This document shows, piece by piece, positions 1-5,829 of a DNA stretch of 11,479 nt. How positions within the stretch are numbered: the stretch's first letter is position 1; every line of letters starts with the position of its first letter. This DNA comes from VRUE01 sp035554595 (GTDB lineage Bacteria; Actinomycetota; Thermoleophilia; Solirubrobacterales; 70-9). The notes beneath the pieces were generated by a model. The model searched no databases and was not told the DNA's origin. It worked only from the letters and a program-made list of their open reading frames with translations. Position numbers and translations under genes: made by a program. The stretch covers positions 1 through 11,479 of the forward strand of contig DATMIH010000114.1 of the NCBI GenBank assembly GCA_035554595.1, in the 5' to 3' direction.

Positions 1-25
1 GGTCGACGTACTTGGGAGGAGACAT
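1..25 (-). other. Possible first codons of the next minus-strand gene, cut by the window edge
   Basis: On the minus strand an ATG at 23-25 opens a frame that reads M-S-P-P-K-Y-V-D and runs off the window. Eight codons are too few to assign a family. No convincing Shine-Dalgarno precedes it: the bases before the ATG are the AT-rich end of the hairpin described at 24-56. In Actinobacteria the gene after this WecA-type transferase is often an ATP-synthase-associated membrane protein, but nothing visible here proves that. Confidence 0.2.
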
Positions 26-56
26 AAAATTCGCCCGTCTCTGTTGAAGGCGGGCG
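24..56 (-). terminator. Candidate terminator or leader hairpin downstream of the WecA-type gene
   Basis: Reading the minus strand, CGCCCG (56-51) pairs perfectly with CGGGCG (37-32) across a 13-base loop. It is followed at once by the A/T-rich run AATTTTAT (31-24). A six-pair GC stem followed by a short T-run fits an intrinsic terminator for the glyA-DUF354-wecA operon. The T-run is short, and it may overlap the start codon of the next gene, so the hairpin could instead act in the leader of that gene. Confidence 0.4.
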
Positions 57-64
57 GACGAGCG

Positions 65-70
65 ACTATA
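65..70 (-). promoter_or_regulatory. Possible -10 element (TATAGT) for the gene beyond the left edge
   Basis: On the minus strand TATAGT matches the TATAAT consensus at five of six positions and lies in the 131-bp gap after the WecA-type gene. No good -35 box is found 16-18 bases upstream. If it is real, the hairpin at 24-56 would lie inside the leader. This is a weak call based on one box. Confidence 0.2.
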
Positions 71-131
71 TCCGAAAGGGCCGACGATCCGCTTTCTAGA
101 GCCAGTTCGTGAGGCTTGTTACAACCTGTTA

Positions 132-1265
132 CTAAGTCTCCCGGCGGCTCTCCTCCGCTTCCTCCAGCGTTATCGCTTCGATCTCGCCCGTTTCCGGATT
201 GAGCCGGCCGCGGCGCAGCTTGAGGATCTCGAGCACATAGACGAGGTAGACGCTGGTGGCAACTGCGAGCAAGCCGAAAGCGACCATCACTGCAGTCCAG
301 AGCGCGTTGAAGTGGCCGTGGTTGTCGCTGTATGGGACGAAGCGCAAGGCGAGGGCGAGCGCCGCCAGGGCCAGGGTCCAGCCGTAGAGATAGGCAAGCG
401 TGCGCCGTTGCGAGAAGCCGATGTTGGCCATGCGGTGGTGGAAGTGCCAGGTATCGGCCTGGTAGATCGGCTGGCGGTACTTGAGCCGCTTGGCGACAAC
501 GAAGCCGGTGTCGAGGATCGGCACCGCCAGCACGACCAGTGGGAAGACGAGGGCAACCACGGCATTGGTCTTCAGCGCTCCCTGCACCGAGGCGGTCGCG
601 AGCAGGTAGCCGAGCAGGTTGGAGCCGGTGTCGCCCATGAAGCTCGAGGCGGGCGGGAAGCCGTGGCGGAGGAAGCCGAGCGCGCCGCCGGCGGTCAGCG
701 CGGCCAGCACGCCGGCCGAGTTGCGCTCCAGCGAGAGCGCGATCACCGCCAGCGAGATCGCCGCGATCGTGCATACGCCGGCGGCGAGGCCATCGACCCC
801 GTCGATGAAGTTGATCACGTTGACCACGGCGACGATGCCGAGCACGGTCAGCGGATAGGCGAGCCAGCCGAGTTCGAAGCCGCCAACGAAGGGCAGGGTG
901 AGGTTGTCGACGCGCACACCGGCGAGAACGGGGATCAGGGCCGCCCCGATCTGGCCGAGCAGCTTCGGCAGAGCCGGCAGCCCATGCACGTCGTCGATTA
1001 CCCCGACCGCGGCGATCACAGCGGCGCCGATCAGGATCGAGCGGCTCTCGCCATCGCTCGGCAGCCAGATCCAGCCGGCCACCTCGATCCCAGCGAAGAT
1101 CGCCAGGCCGGAGAGCCGCGGCATCGGCTTGTCGTGAAGGCCGCGCTCCTTCGGCATGTCGATCGCGCCGATGCGAAAGGCGAGCCGCTCGGCGTAGGGA
1201 ACCAGCAGCCAGGCGATCGCGGCCGCTACGAGAAAGGCGAGAACGGCGTCAGTTGTCGCTGCCAT
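132..1265 (-). CDS. Polyprenyl-phosphate sugar-1-phosphate transferase (WecA/TagO/MraY superfamily)
   Basis: A 377-residue multi-pass membrane enzyme. The family transfers a HexNAc-1-phosphate (usually GlcNAc-1-P) from a UDP-sugar to undecaprenyl or decaprenyl phosphate at the cytoplasmic face, the first step of wall-glycan or teichoic-type polymer assembly. Family motifs appear in order: Asp-Asp at 91-92 (GVIDDVHG), NFIDGVDG at 152-159, the catalytic-loop GDTGS at 211-215, and the His motif HFHHR at 274-278, which is of WecA/TagO rather than MraY type. About ten hydrophobic segments fill residues 5-347, and the last 30 residues form a charged cytoplasmic tail. The ATG at 1265 is preceded by GGGGGC, a fair ribosome site. 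It is last in the glyA operon, 101 bp after the DUF354 gene. The family is clear; the exact donor sugar cannot be told, so no symbol is given. Confidence 0.9.
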   Translation of the reverse strand: MAATTDAVLAFLVAAAIAWLLVPYAERLAFRIGAIDMPKERGLHDKPMPRLSGLAIFAGIEVAGWIWLPSDGESRSILIGAAVIAAVGVIDDVHGLPALPKLLGQIGAALIPVLAGVRVDNLTLPFVGGFELGWLAYPLTVLGIVAVVNVINFIDGVDGLAAGVCTIAAISLAVIALSLERNSAGVLAALTAGGALGFLRHGFPPASSFMGDTGSNLLGYLLATASVQGALKTNAVVALVFPLVVLAVPILDTGFVVAKRLKYRQPIYQADTWHFHHRMANIGFSQRRTLAYLYGWTLALAALALALRFVPYSDNHGHFNALWTAVMVAFGLLAVATSVYLVYVLEILKLRRGRLNPETGEIEAITLEEAEESRRET

Positions 1266-1321
1266 ATCGCAGTGCCCCCGGCCAGGCGGGCGCCGCCCAG
1301 GCTACTCAACAGATCAGAAGT

Positions 1322-1360
1322 GCAACGCGTTGTGGATCCCTGGGAGCCGGAACGCGTTGC
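1322..1360. repeat. Perfect 10-bp inverted repeat made of two palindromic AACGCGTT boxes
   Basis: GCAACGCGTT at 1322-1331 is the exact reverse complement of AACGCGTTGC at 1351-1360, with a 19-base spacer. Each arm also contains the self-complementary octamer AACGCGTT, 27 bp from start to start. It sits in the only sizeable gap of this operon, between the DUF354 gene stop (1367) and the WecA-type start (1265). No T-run follows on the minus strand, so a classical terminator is unlikely. It may be a paired protein-binding site, or an RNA stem that affects mRNA processing or translation of the last gene. Confidence 0.6.
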
Positions 1361-1366
1361 GGCCGG

Positions 1367-2374
1367 TTATTCGACAGCGCCGAGCACACCCTCGACGAGC
1401 AGCTCCGGATCGCGCGGGTTGAGGACGCCGACCGGCGACTCGCGCTTGTGCAGCGGCAGCTCGGCGGGGTCGGCGAGCACTCGCAGGCTCCCCACCGCGA
1501 TCAGCTCCTCGTCGACGCCGCCCATGCGACCGGCAAAGGTGGTGAAGACGGGGGTGCCCAGCGCCACCGCCTCGCGGTTCATCGTCCCCCCCGCGCTGAC
1601 CACCAGGTCGGCGTAGGCAATCAGGCTCTGGGCGTCGATCGCCCGCTCGGGCACGATCAGGTTGGCGGCCGCCATCGCCCGCACCTCATCGGCCTGGCGC
1701 TCGGTGCGGGGAATCACGACCGCCTGCACCTGCGGAGAGGCAGCGAGGTAGCGGATTGCCTCGCCGTAGACGTCGTTGCGGGCGTGGTACTCGGAGGTCT
1801 CCGGCGGCGGCCGCACGACGACCAACACCTTCCCGCGGTCGAGTCCGAGCTCGTCGAGGACCCCGGCGTCCGGCTGGAAGTCGGCCAGGTAGTACTCCTC
1901 CTTCAAGCCCGGGTAGCGGACCAGCTTGCGCTCCTTGGCACCGATCTTCCGCAGCCGCTCGAGCGGGATCGAGTCGGGCATCAGTACCTTGCGCGCCGCC
2001 CGGAAGGCGATCTGGCGCTGCCAGCCGGCGAACTCGTAGTCCTGCATCTGCGCCGAGGGGATCAGGTAGAGCGAGGAGACGACGGCGAGGTCGACCGAGC
2101 CGTGGGCGAGGGCCAATTGCGGGCGTCGCTGCCAAACCAGCTGCGCCAACCGCGCCGAGCGCCCGGCGAGCGCCCGGCCCTTGCCTAGCGCCGAGGCGCC
2201 GCCATGGCTGCCGACCGCGGTGTAGGGAATGCCGAGCCGGTCGAGGATCCCCAGCGTCTGGCCGTACTCGCGCGCGGTGACGAGGACCTCGTCCCCCCTG
2301 GCTTCGAAGCGCTCGATCAGCGGGCGCAGGACAAGCGGGTGCGCAGCAGCCGTGCAATCGACCCAAACCAGCAT
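1367..2374 (-). CDS. DUF354-family, GT-B-like glycosyltransferase-fold protein
   Basis: A 335-residue soluble protein that I assign to DUF354, a family resembling UDP-GlcNAc 2-epimerases and GT-B glycosyltransferases. The N-terminus (VWVDCTAAAHPLVLRPLI, 3-20) is the first Rossmann strand and loop typical of the family, followed by GDEVLVTAREYGQT at 27-40. A second Rossmann half starts near 182 (KVLVVVRPPPE). The C-terminal SAGGTMNREAVALGTPVFTT (260-279) resembles the nucleotide-sugar-binding loop of GT-B enzymes. No signal peptide or membrane segment is seen. The ATG at 2374 has an AGGG ribosome site (2382-2385) and lies 17 bp after the glyA stop, so the two are probably co-transcribed. The downstream WecA-type gene suggests a role in envelope polysaccharide synthesis. 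The substrate is unknown; an epimerase-like role is also possible. Confidence 0.8.
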   Translation of the reverse strand: MLVWVDCTAAAHPLVLRPLIERFEARGDEVLVTAREYGQTLGILDRLGIPYTAVGSHGGASALGKGRALAGRSARLAQLVWQRRPQLALAHGSVDLAVVSSLYLIPSAQMQDYEFAGWQRQIAFRAARKVLMPDSIPLERLRKIGAKERKLVRYPGLKEEYYLADFQPDAGVLDELGLDRGKVLVVVRPPPETSEYHARNDVYGEAIRYLAASPQVQAVVIPRTERQADEVRAMAAANLIVPERAIDAQSLIAYADLVVSAGGTMNREAVALGTPVFTTFAGRMGGVDEELIAVGSLRVLADPAELPLHKRESPVGVLNPRDPELLVEGVLGAVE

Positions 2375-2391
2375 CCGGCGACCCTATTTGC

Positions 2392-3672
2392 TTAGACGGA
2401 GGCTGGAGAGAGCTGCGGGTAAAGCGGGTAGCGCTCCATCAGGGCGCGGGTGCGCTCGCCGAGTGCGTCCTTCTGAGTCTCGAAGTCCTCCGAGAGCGCC
2501 GTGGCGATCACGCTGGCGATCTCGGTCATGTCCTCCTCGACCAAGCCGCGGGTGGTCAGGGCCGGGGTGCCGATCCTCAGGCCGGAAGGATTCATCGGAG
2601 GCCGCGGGTCAAAGGGGATCGCGTTGCGGTTGACGGTGATGCCGACCGCGTCGAGGCGATCCTCGGCGGTCTGTCCGTCGAGGCCGGTCGGGGTGAGGTC
2701 GACGAGGACCAGGTGCACGTCGGTGCCACCGGTGAGGACCGGGATGCCACCGTCTTCCAACCCGGCGGCAAAGGCTTGGGCGTTGGCGATCGTCTGGCGC
2801 TGGCGGGCGCGGAACTGCTCGCTGGCGGCTATGTGCAGGGCAACCGCCTTGGCGGCGATCGTGTGCATCAGCGGCCCGCCCTGCTGGCCGGGGAAGACGG
2901 CTTTGTCAATCGCCTTCGCGTGCTCCTCTTTGCAGAGGATCATGCCGCTGCGCGGGCCGCAGAGGGTCTTGTGGATCGTCGTCGTGACGACGTCGGCGTG
3001 CGGTACCGGGTTGGGATGCTCGCCGGCGGCGACGAGGCCGGCGAAGTGGGCCATGTCGACCATCAGCTTGGCCCCGACCGAGTCGGCGATCTGGCGGAAG
3101 GCGGCGAAATCGAGCTGGCGCGGGTAGGCCGACCAGCCGGCGACGATCAGCTTCGGCCTGTGCTCCTCGGCAAGCGCGGCGACCTCGTCCATGTCGACCA
3201 GCAGATCGTCTTTTCCGACGTGGTACGGGACCGGGTTGTAGAGCGTGCCCGAGACGTTGATCTTCATCCCGTGGCTGAGGTGGCCGCCGTGGTCGAGAGC
3301 GAGGCCGAGGAAGGTGTCCCCCGGTTCGAGCAGCGCCATGTAGACGGCGTTGTTGGCCTGCGCGCCGGAGTGGGCCTGGACGTTGGCATGCTCGGCGCCA
3401 AACAGCTCCTTGGCGCGGTCGATCGCCAGCTGCTCGGCGACGTCGACCTCCTCGCAGCCACCGTAGTAGCGGCGGCCGGGGTAGCCCTCGGCGTACTTGT
3501 TGGTCAGCACCGAGCCGACCGCGTCGAGCACCGCCTGGGGCACGAAGTTCTCCGAGGCGATCATCTCCAGAGTGTCCTGCTGGCGCCGCAGCTCGGCCTC
3601 GAGCACGGCGGCGATCTCCGGGTCGACCTCGCCCAGCGGTGCGGTCTGGAAGTTCTCCGGCAGCTCGCTCAT
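2392..3672 (-). CDS. glyA: Serine hydroxymethyltransferase (GlyA)
   Basis: A PLP enzyme that interconverts serine plus tetrahydrofolate with glycine plus 5,10-methylene-THF in the cytosol. From the chosen ATG at 3672 the protein has 426 residues, normal for bacterial GlyA. Visible motifs are the N-terminal MIASENF (37-43), EGYPGRRYYGG (62-72), HSGAQAN (101-107), the PLP-contacting VDMAH (205-209), the PLP lysine K235 in TTTIHKTLCGPRSG, and the C-terminal NPSGLRIGTPALTTRG. An ATG at 3687 would add five residues, and the open frame extends to 3798, but those upstream residues do not look like GlyA. Neither ATG has a strong Shine-Dalgarno. It heads the operon with the DUF354 and WecA-type genes and is divergent from the lysyl-oxidase-like gene. 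One oddity is Ile instead of the usual fourth Thr just before His-Lys. Confidence 0.97.
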   Translation of the reverse strand: MSELPENFQTAPLGEVDPEIAAVLEAELRRQQDTLEMIASENFVPQAVLDAVGSVLTNKYAEGYPGRRYYGGCEEVDVAEQLAIDRAKELFGAEHANVQAHSGAQANNAVYMALLEPGDTFLGLALDHGGHLSHGMKINVSGTLYNPVPYHVGKDDLLVDMDEVAALAEEHRPKLIVAGWSAYPRQLDFAAFRQIADSVGAKLMVDMAHFAGLVAAGEHPNPVPHADVVTTTIHKTLCGPRSGMILCKEEHAKAIDKAVFPGQQGGPLMHTIAAKAVALHIAASEQFRARQRQTIANAQAFAAGLEDGGIPVLTGGTDVHLVLVDLTPTGLDGQTAEDRLDAVGITVNRNAIPFDPRPPMNPSGLRIGTPALTTRGLVEEDMTEIASVIATALSEDFETQKDALGERTRALMERYPLYPQLSPASV

Positions 3673-3715
3673 CAGAGCAGCGACCATAGCAACGCCGGCC
3701 GATAGCGGAAGCGGG

Positions 3716-3722
3716 TATAGAT
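3716..3722. promoter_or_regulatory. AT-rich -10-like element in the short divergent gap
   Basis: TATAGAT is the only AT-rich patch in the 50 bp between the divergent glyA and lysyl-oxidase-like starts. On the plus strand it abuts the GTG at 3723, too close to be that start's -10. It could serve a start at the GTG at 3732 with a very short leader. On the minus strand it reads ATCTATACC and could be part of a glyA promoter. No matching -35 is clear in either direction. Confidence 0.2.
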
Positions 3723-4508
3723 GTGGCCCAAGTGACGCCGAAGCGGACCCTCCTCGCCCTTGCGATCTCCCTGCTGCCGGTCCTCGTCGGGGTCTCACCC
3801 ACCCACGCGATCGCTCCGATCGGCGAGAACCCCTGCGCGGGCCCGGAAGCGAGGGTCCTGCTCTGCCCGAACCTCCGCATCGCGACGCCTCGCGAACTCT
3901 ACGTCGACCAGGCGGGCGGCCGCACGCGCCTGCACGCGACGAGCGACGTGCGCAGCCGCGGCCTTGGCCCCATGGAGCTGCACGGAACCCGCAACGGCTG
4001 GCGCACGATGCGCGTGCGCCAGCGGATTTACCGCGCCGGCGGCGGTCACATCACCGTGCCGACCCGGGCGACCCTGCGCTTCACCTCGGTCGGGGCCTAC
4101 TTCGGCGGCTCATACTGGAAGGTCCACCAACTCGCCCGCTTCGAGCTCTGGTCGGTCGACGGCCACCACCAGCCTTTGCACCGCGTCCGGGTCGGGCCGA
4201 AGCTCAACTACTGCCTGCGCGACCTCGAGCGCAGCCGCCCCGGCAAGCGCTCGCCGGCCCACTGGCACTACCCCGGCTGCAACCAGGACCCCTATATCCA
4301 CCACGACACGCTCGGCACCTCGGTCGGCTGGTCGGACATCTACCCGGCCGACTACGACAAGCAGTGGATCAACGTCAGCGGCCTGCACGGCTGCTTCGCC
4401 TTCGTGATGACGGTCGACCCCGAGAGCCTGCTCTTCGAGTCGAACGAGAACGACAACAGCTCGCACCGCCTCGTCCACCTGCCCTTCCGCGGCAACAGCG
4501 GCTGCTAG
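3723..4508 (+). CDS. Secreted lysyl-oxidase-fold protein with degenerate copper site
   Basis: A 261-residue exported protein. Residues 7-29 form a signal peptide (Lys-Arg, a hydrophobic core, likely cleavage after THA). The rest resembles bacterial lysyl oxidases: the family opening LLCPNLRIATPREL (46-59), YCLRDLE at 163-169, the DIYPADYDKQWINV block at 205-218 matching human LOX DTYGADIDCQWI, and the closing beta region VDPESLLFESNENDN. By alignment to human LOX from memory, the cofactor (LTQ) residues Lys320 and Tyr355 correspond to K160 and Y207. The His-x-His-x-His copper motif corresponds to G-S-Y-W (129-132), so it is not conserved. Extra His residues at 180, 182, 193 and 194 might substitute. 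The GTG start has GGAAG 11 bp upstream; a GTG at 3732 is the alternative. It is a lone plus-strand gene, divergent from glyA and convergent with the small gene at 4528. The fold is fairly sure, the activity is not. Confidence 0.75.
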   Translation: MAQVTPKRTLLALAISLLPVLVGVSPTHAIAPIGENPCAGPEARVLLCPNLRIATPRELYVDQAGGRTRLHATSDVRSRGLGPMELHGTRNGWRTMRVRQRIYRAGGGHITVPTRATLRFTSVGAYFGGSYWKVHQLARFELWSVDGHHQPLHRVRVGPKLNYCLRDLERSRPGKRSPAHWHYPGCNQDPYIHHDTLGTSVGWSDIYPADYDKQWINVSGLHGCFAFVMTVDPESLLFESNENDNSSHRLVHLPFRGNSGC

Positions 4509-4527
4509 CCGCGCCGGGAGGCGGTCG

Positions 4528-4758
4528 CTACCAAGACACCTTGTGGGTTCTTCGAGGCTCGCCGCCGTCGAGTCGGCTGTCCTGACCTTCGGCGACAACA
4601 CGATGGCCGACATAACAGCCGCCGACGATCGCGAAAGCGGTTATCGCGCCAATGAAGAGTTCCGGACCCGCATTCAAACGGTTGAGCGCGAGATCGAGCA
4701 GGGCAATGGCGACCGCCATCACGAGCACTGAGGGGGCCCAAGAACGAAGCATGCTCAT
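4528..4758 (-). CDS. Small two-helix membrane protein (76 aa), hypothetical
   Basis: I do not recognise a family. The 76-residue product has two hydrophobic stretches (about 8-25 and 34-51), followed by a polar tail of about 25 residues rich in Arg, Asp and Gly. The ATG at 4758 overlaps the TGA of the upstream small gene as ATGA, which indicates translational coupling. A second in-frame ATG lies two codons in. It converges with the lysyl-oxidase-like gene, with only 19 bp between stops. Codon use is less GC-rich than in the neighbours. The support for a real gene is the coupling, the membrane-like composition and the lack of any better gene on the other strand. Confidence 0.55.
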   Translation of the reverse strand: MSMLRSWAPSVLVMAVAIALLDLALNRLNAGPELFIGAITAFAIVGGCYVGHRVVAEGQDSRLDGGEPRRTHKVSW

Positions 4759-4967
4759 GATGCTAGCTCGCCCGCAAGAAGGGCAACGGCAAGCACGGCC
4801 CCGACGATGAATCCGACGGCGGTTGCACGCTCAATCTCGTTCGGCTCCGCGCCAGTGAGAACCGCATATGCCCTCGCAATGCCGGCGAACACTCCACTGA
4901 GCACCACGACGACTCCGGCCGCTCCCGAGATGAAATCGGTCAGCGTGCCTGTGTTTGTCGGCACCAT
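4755..4967 (-). CDS. Small two-helix membrane protein (70 aa), hypothetical
   Basis: The start is set at the ATG at 4967 because GGTGATCC just upstream is complementary to the extended 3' end of 16S rRNA (the GGAUCACC segment). The longer open frame above it is low-complexity Ser/Arg and is an out-of-frame reading of the permease gene. The 70-residue product has two hydrophobic segments (about 12-36 and 48-68) joined by a polar loop, EPNEIERAT. No family is recognised. GC3 counted by hand is about 67 percent, well below the flanking genes. The stop overlaps the next small gene as ATGA, so the two are probably made together and may form one membrane unit. They lie after the permease operon but beyond a likely terminator. 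Confidence 0.6.
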   Translation of the reverse strand: MVPTNTGTLTDFISGAAGVVVVLSGVFAGIARAYAVLTGAEPNEIERATAVGFIVGAVLAVALLAGELAS

Positions 4968-5010
4968 GGGATCACCCAGATCCTTGCTGGCGCAGACGCA
5001 CGAGTGGTGC

Positions 5011-5039
5011 GCAAAAGGTCGCGGCTTCGAGTCAGCCGC
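5011..5039 (-). terminator. Likely Rho-independent terminator of the gntR-permease operon
   Basis: On the minus strand GCGGCT (5039-5034) pairs with AGCCGC (5026-5021) across a 7-base loop that contains part of the TGA stop of the second permease. It is followed by GACC and then TTTT (about 5013-5016). A GC-rich stem at the stop codon followed by a T-run fits termination and suggests that the two small membrane genes downstream use their own promoter or read-through. Confidence 0.45.
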
Positions 5040-5829
5040 CGATCGGGGCTCGCGGGGTCGAGCCCCAGAAGACGACGGTGCCGAGCATGCCAATGATGTG
5101 GACGATGATGATGTTGACCACCATCGACTGGGCGGTCGCGGTGCCGACCCCGACCGGGCCACCCGACGCGGTGTAGCCGTAATAGCAGCCGACCAGCACG
5201 ATCGCGGTCGCCATCACCATCCCCTTGGTCAGGCTGAAGAAGAGGTCGACAGGGTCCTGGAACATCCAGAAGATCAGCAGGTAGCCACCCTGGGAGACGT
5301 CGCCGACCTGCTGCACGACCGCGAGGTAGCTGGCGAAGTAAGCCACCCCAATCCCGACCAGATAGAGGAACGGAATCGCGATCCAGGCGCCGAGTAGCCG
5401 GGTCGCGCAGAGGAAGGTGACCGGCGGAATGCCCATCACCTCGAGCGCGTCGATCTCGTCGGAGATCCGCATCGCGCCGATCTCGGCAACGATCCCCGTG
5501 CCGACCTTGGCCGAGAGGATGTAGCCGAAGGCGTAGGGCAGGCCCTCGCGCAGGTCGCAGTAGGCGGAGAAGAGCCCGGCCAGCGAGGGAGCCCCGATCG
5601 AGCGGTTGAAGTAGGCGCCCTGCAGGCCGCACTGCAAGCCGAGGATGAAGACGAAGGCCCAGATGATCACCGCCGAGCCGAGGATCAGGATGCCCGACTG
5701 GCGCAGGCTCTCGCCGAAGAAGCGCAGCACGCGGCCGCTGTAAACGAGGCCGGCGACGCGTGAGCCAAAGCGGGCGACCTCGCCGAAGGAGTCGAGCCAG
5801 CTGCGCGGGACGTCGAGCCAGCCAATCAA
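5032..5829 (-). CDS. MlaE/YrbE-family lipid ABC transporter permease (second of pair)
   Basis: A 265-residue integral membrane protein of the MlaE/YrbE family, the permease of MCE-type lipid importers that work with an MlaF-like ATPase and Mce substrate-binding proteins. The family signature is clear: AEIGAMRISDEIDALEVMGI (115-134), the cytoplasmic coupling region, and ASGGPVGVGTATAQSMV (221-237) near the C-terminus. Four to five hydrophobic segments are present, including 46-66, 142-170 and 233-255. The start is TTG, which overlaps the stop of the first permease as TTGA (4 bp), so translation is coupled and the products probably form a heterodimer. Actinobacterial mce loci normally carry two yrbE genes at their head; here no mce or ATPase gene follows inside the window. 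Confidence 0.88.
   Translation of the reverse strand: MIGWLDVPRSWLDSFGEVARFGSRVAGLVYSGRVLRFFGESLRQSGILILGSAVIIWAFVFILGLQCGLQGAYFNRSIGAPSLAGLFSAYCDLREGLPYAFGYILSAKVGTGIVAEIGAMRISDEIDALEVMGIPPVTFLCATRLLGAWIAIPFLYLVGIGVAYFASYLAVVQQVGDVSQGGYLLIFWMFQDPVDLFFSLTKGMVMATAIVLVGCYYGYTASGGPVGVGTATAQSMVVNIIIVHIIGMLGTVVFWGSTPRAPIGG

Noticed and set aside
312..1616. Long plus-strand open frame of 434 codons over the WecA-type gene
   Set aside because: It is an antisense shadow of a GC-rich gene: the composition is low-complexity Gly/Arg/Glu/His, it has no family motifs, and it crosses the stop of the transferase.
2713..3705. Plus-strand open frame of 330 codons opposite glyA
   Set aside because: Antisense frame kept open by high GC3 of glyA; the residues are Asp/Arg/Val/Gly-rich with no recognisable domain.
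3673..3798. N-terminal extension of GlyA by 42 residues
   Set aside because: The extra residues are Arg/Gly/Ser-rich, overlap the divergent gene, and do not resemble GlyA; the family sequence starts at the ATG at 3672.
4509..4527. Short inverted CCGC/GCGG pair at the convergent junction after the lysyl-oxidase-like gene
   Set aside because: Only four base pairs and no T-run; expected by chance at this GC content.
3497..4585. Plus-strand open frame of 362 codons across the glyA start and the lysyl-oxidase-like gene
   Set aside because: Overlaps two well-supported genes in other frames and is mainly Arg/Pro/Ala-rich.
4995..5012. CGCAC/GTGCG mini-hairpin just before the small membrane genes
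   Set aside because: A five-pair stem in GC-rich DNA with no T-run and no relation to the ribosome site; not distinguishable from chance.
4968..5162. 65-residue extension of the first small membrane protein
   Set aside because: It is an out-of-frame reading of the end of the second permease, rich in Ser/Arg/Pro; the strong ribosome site favours the ATG at 4967.
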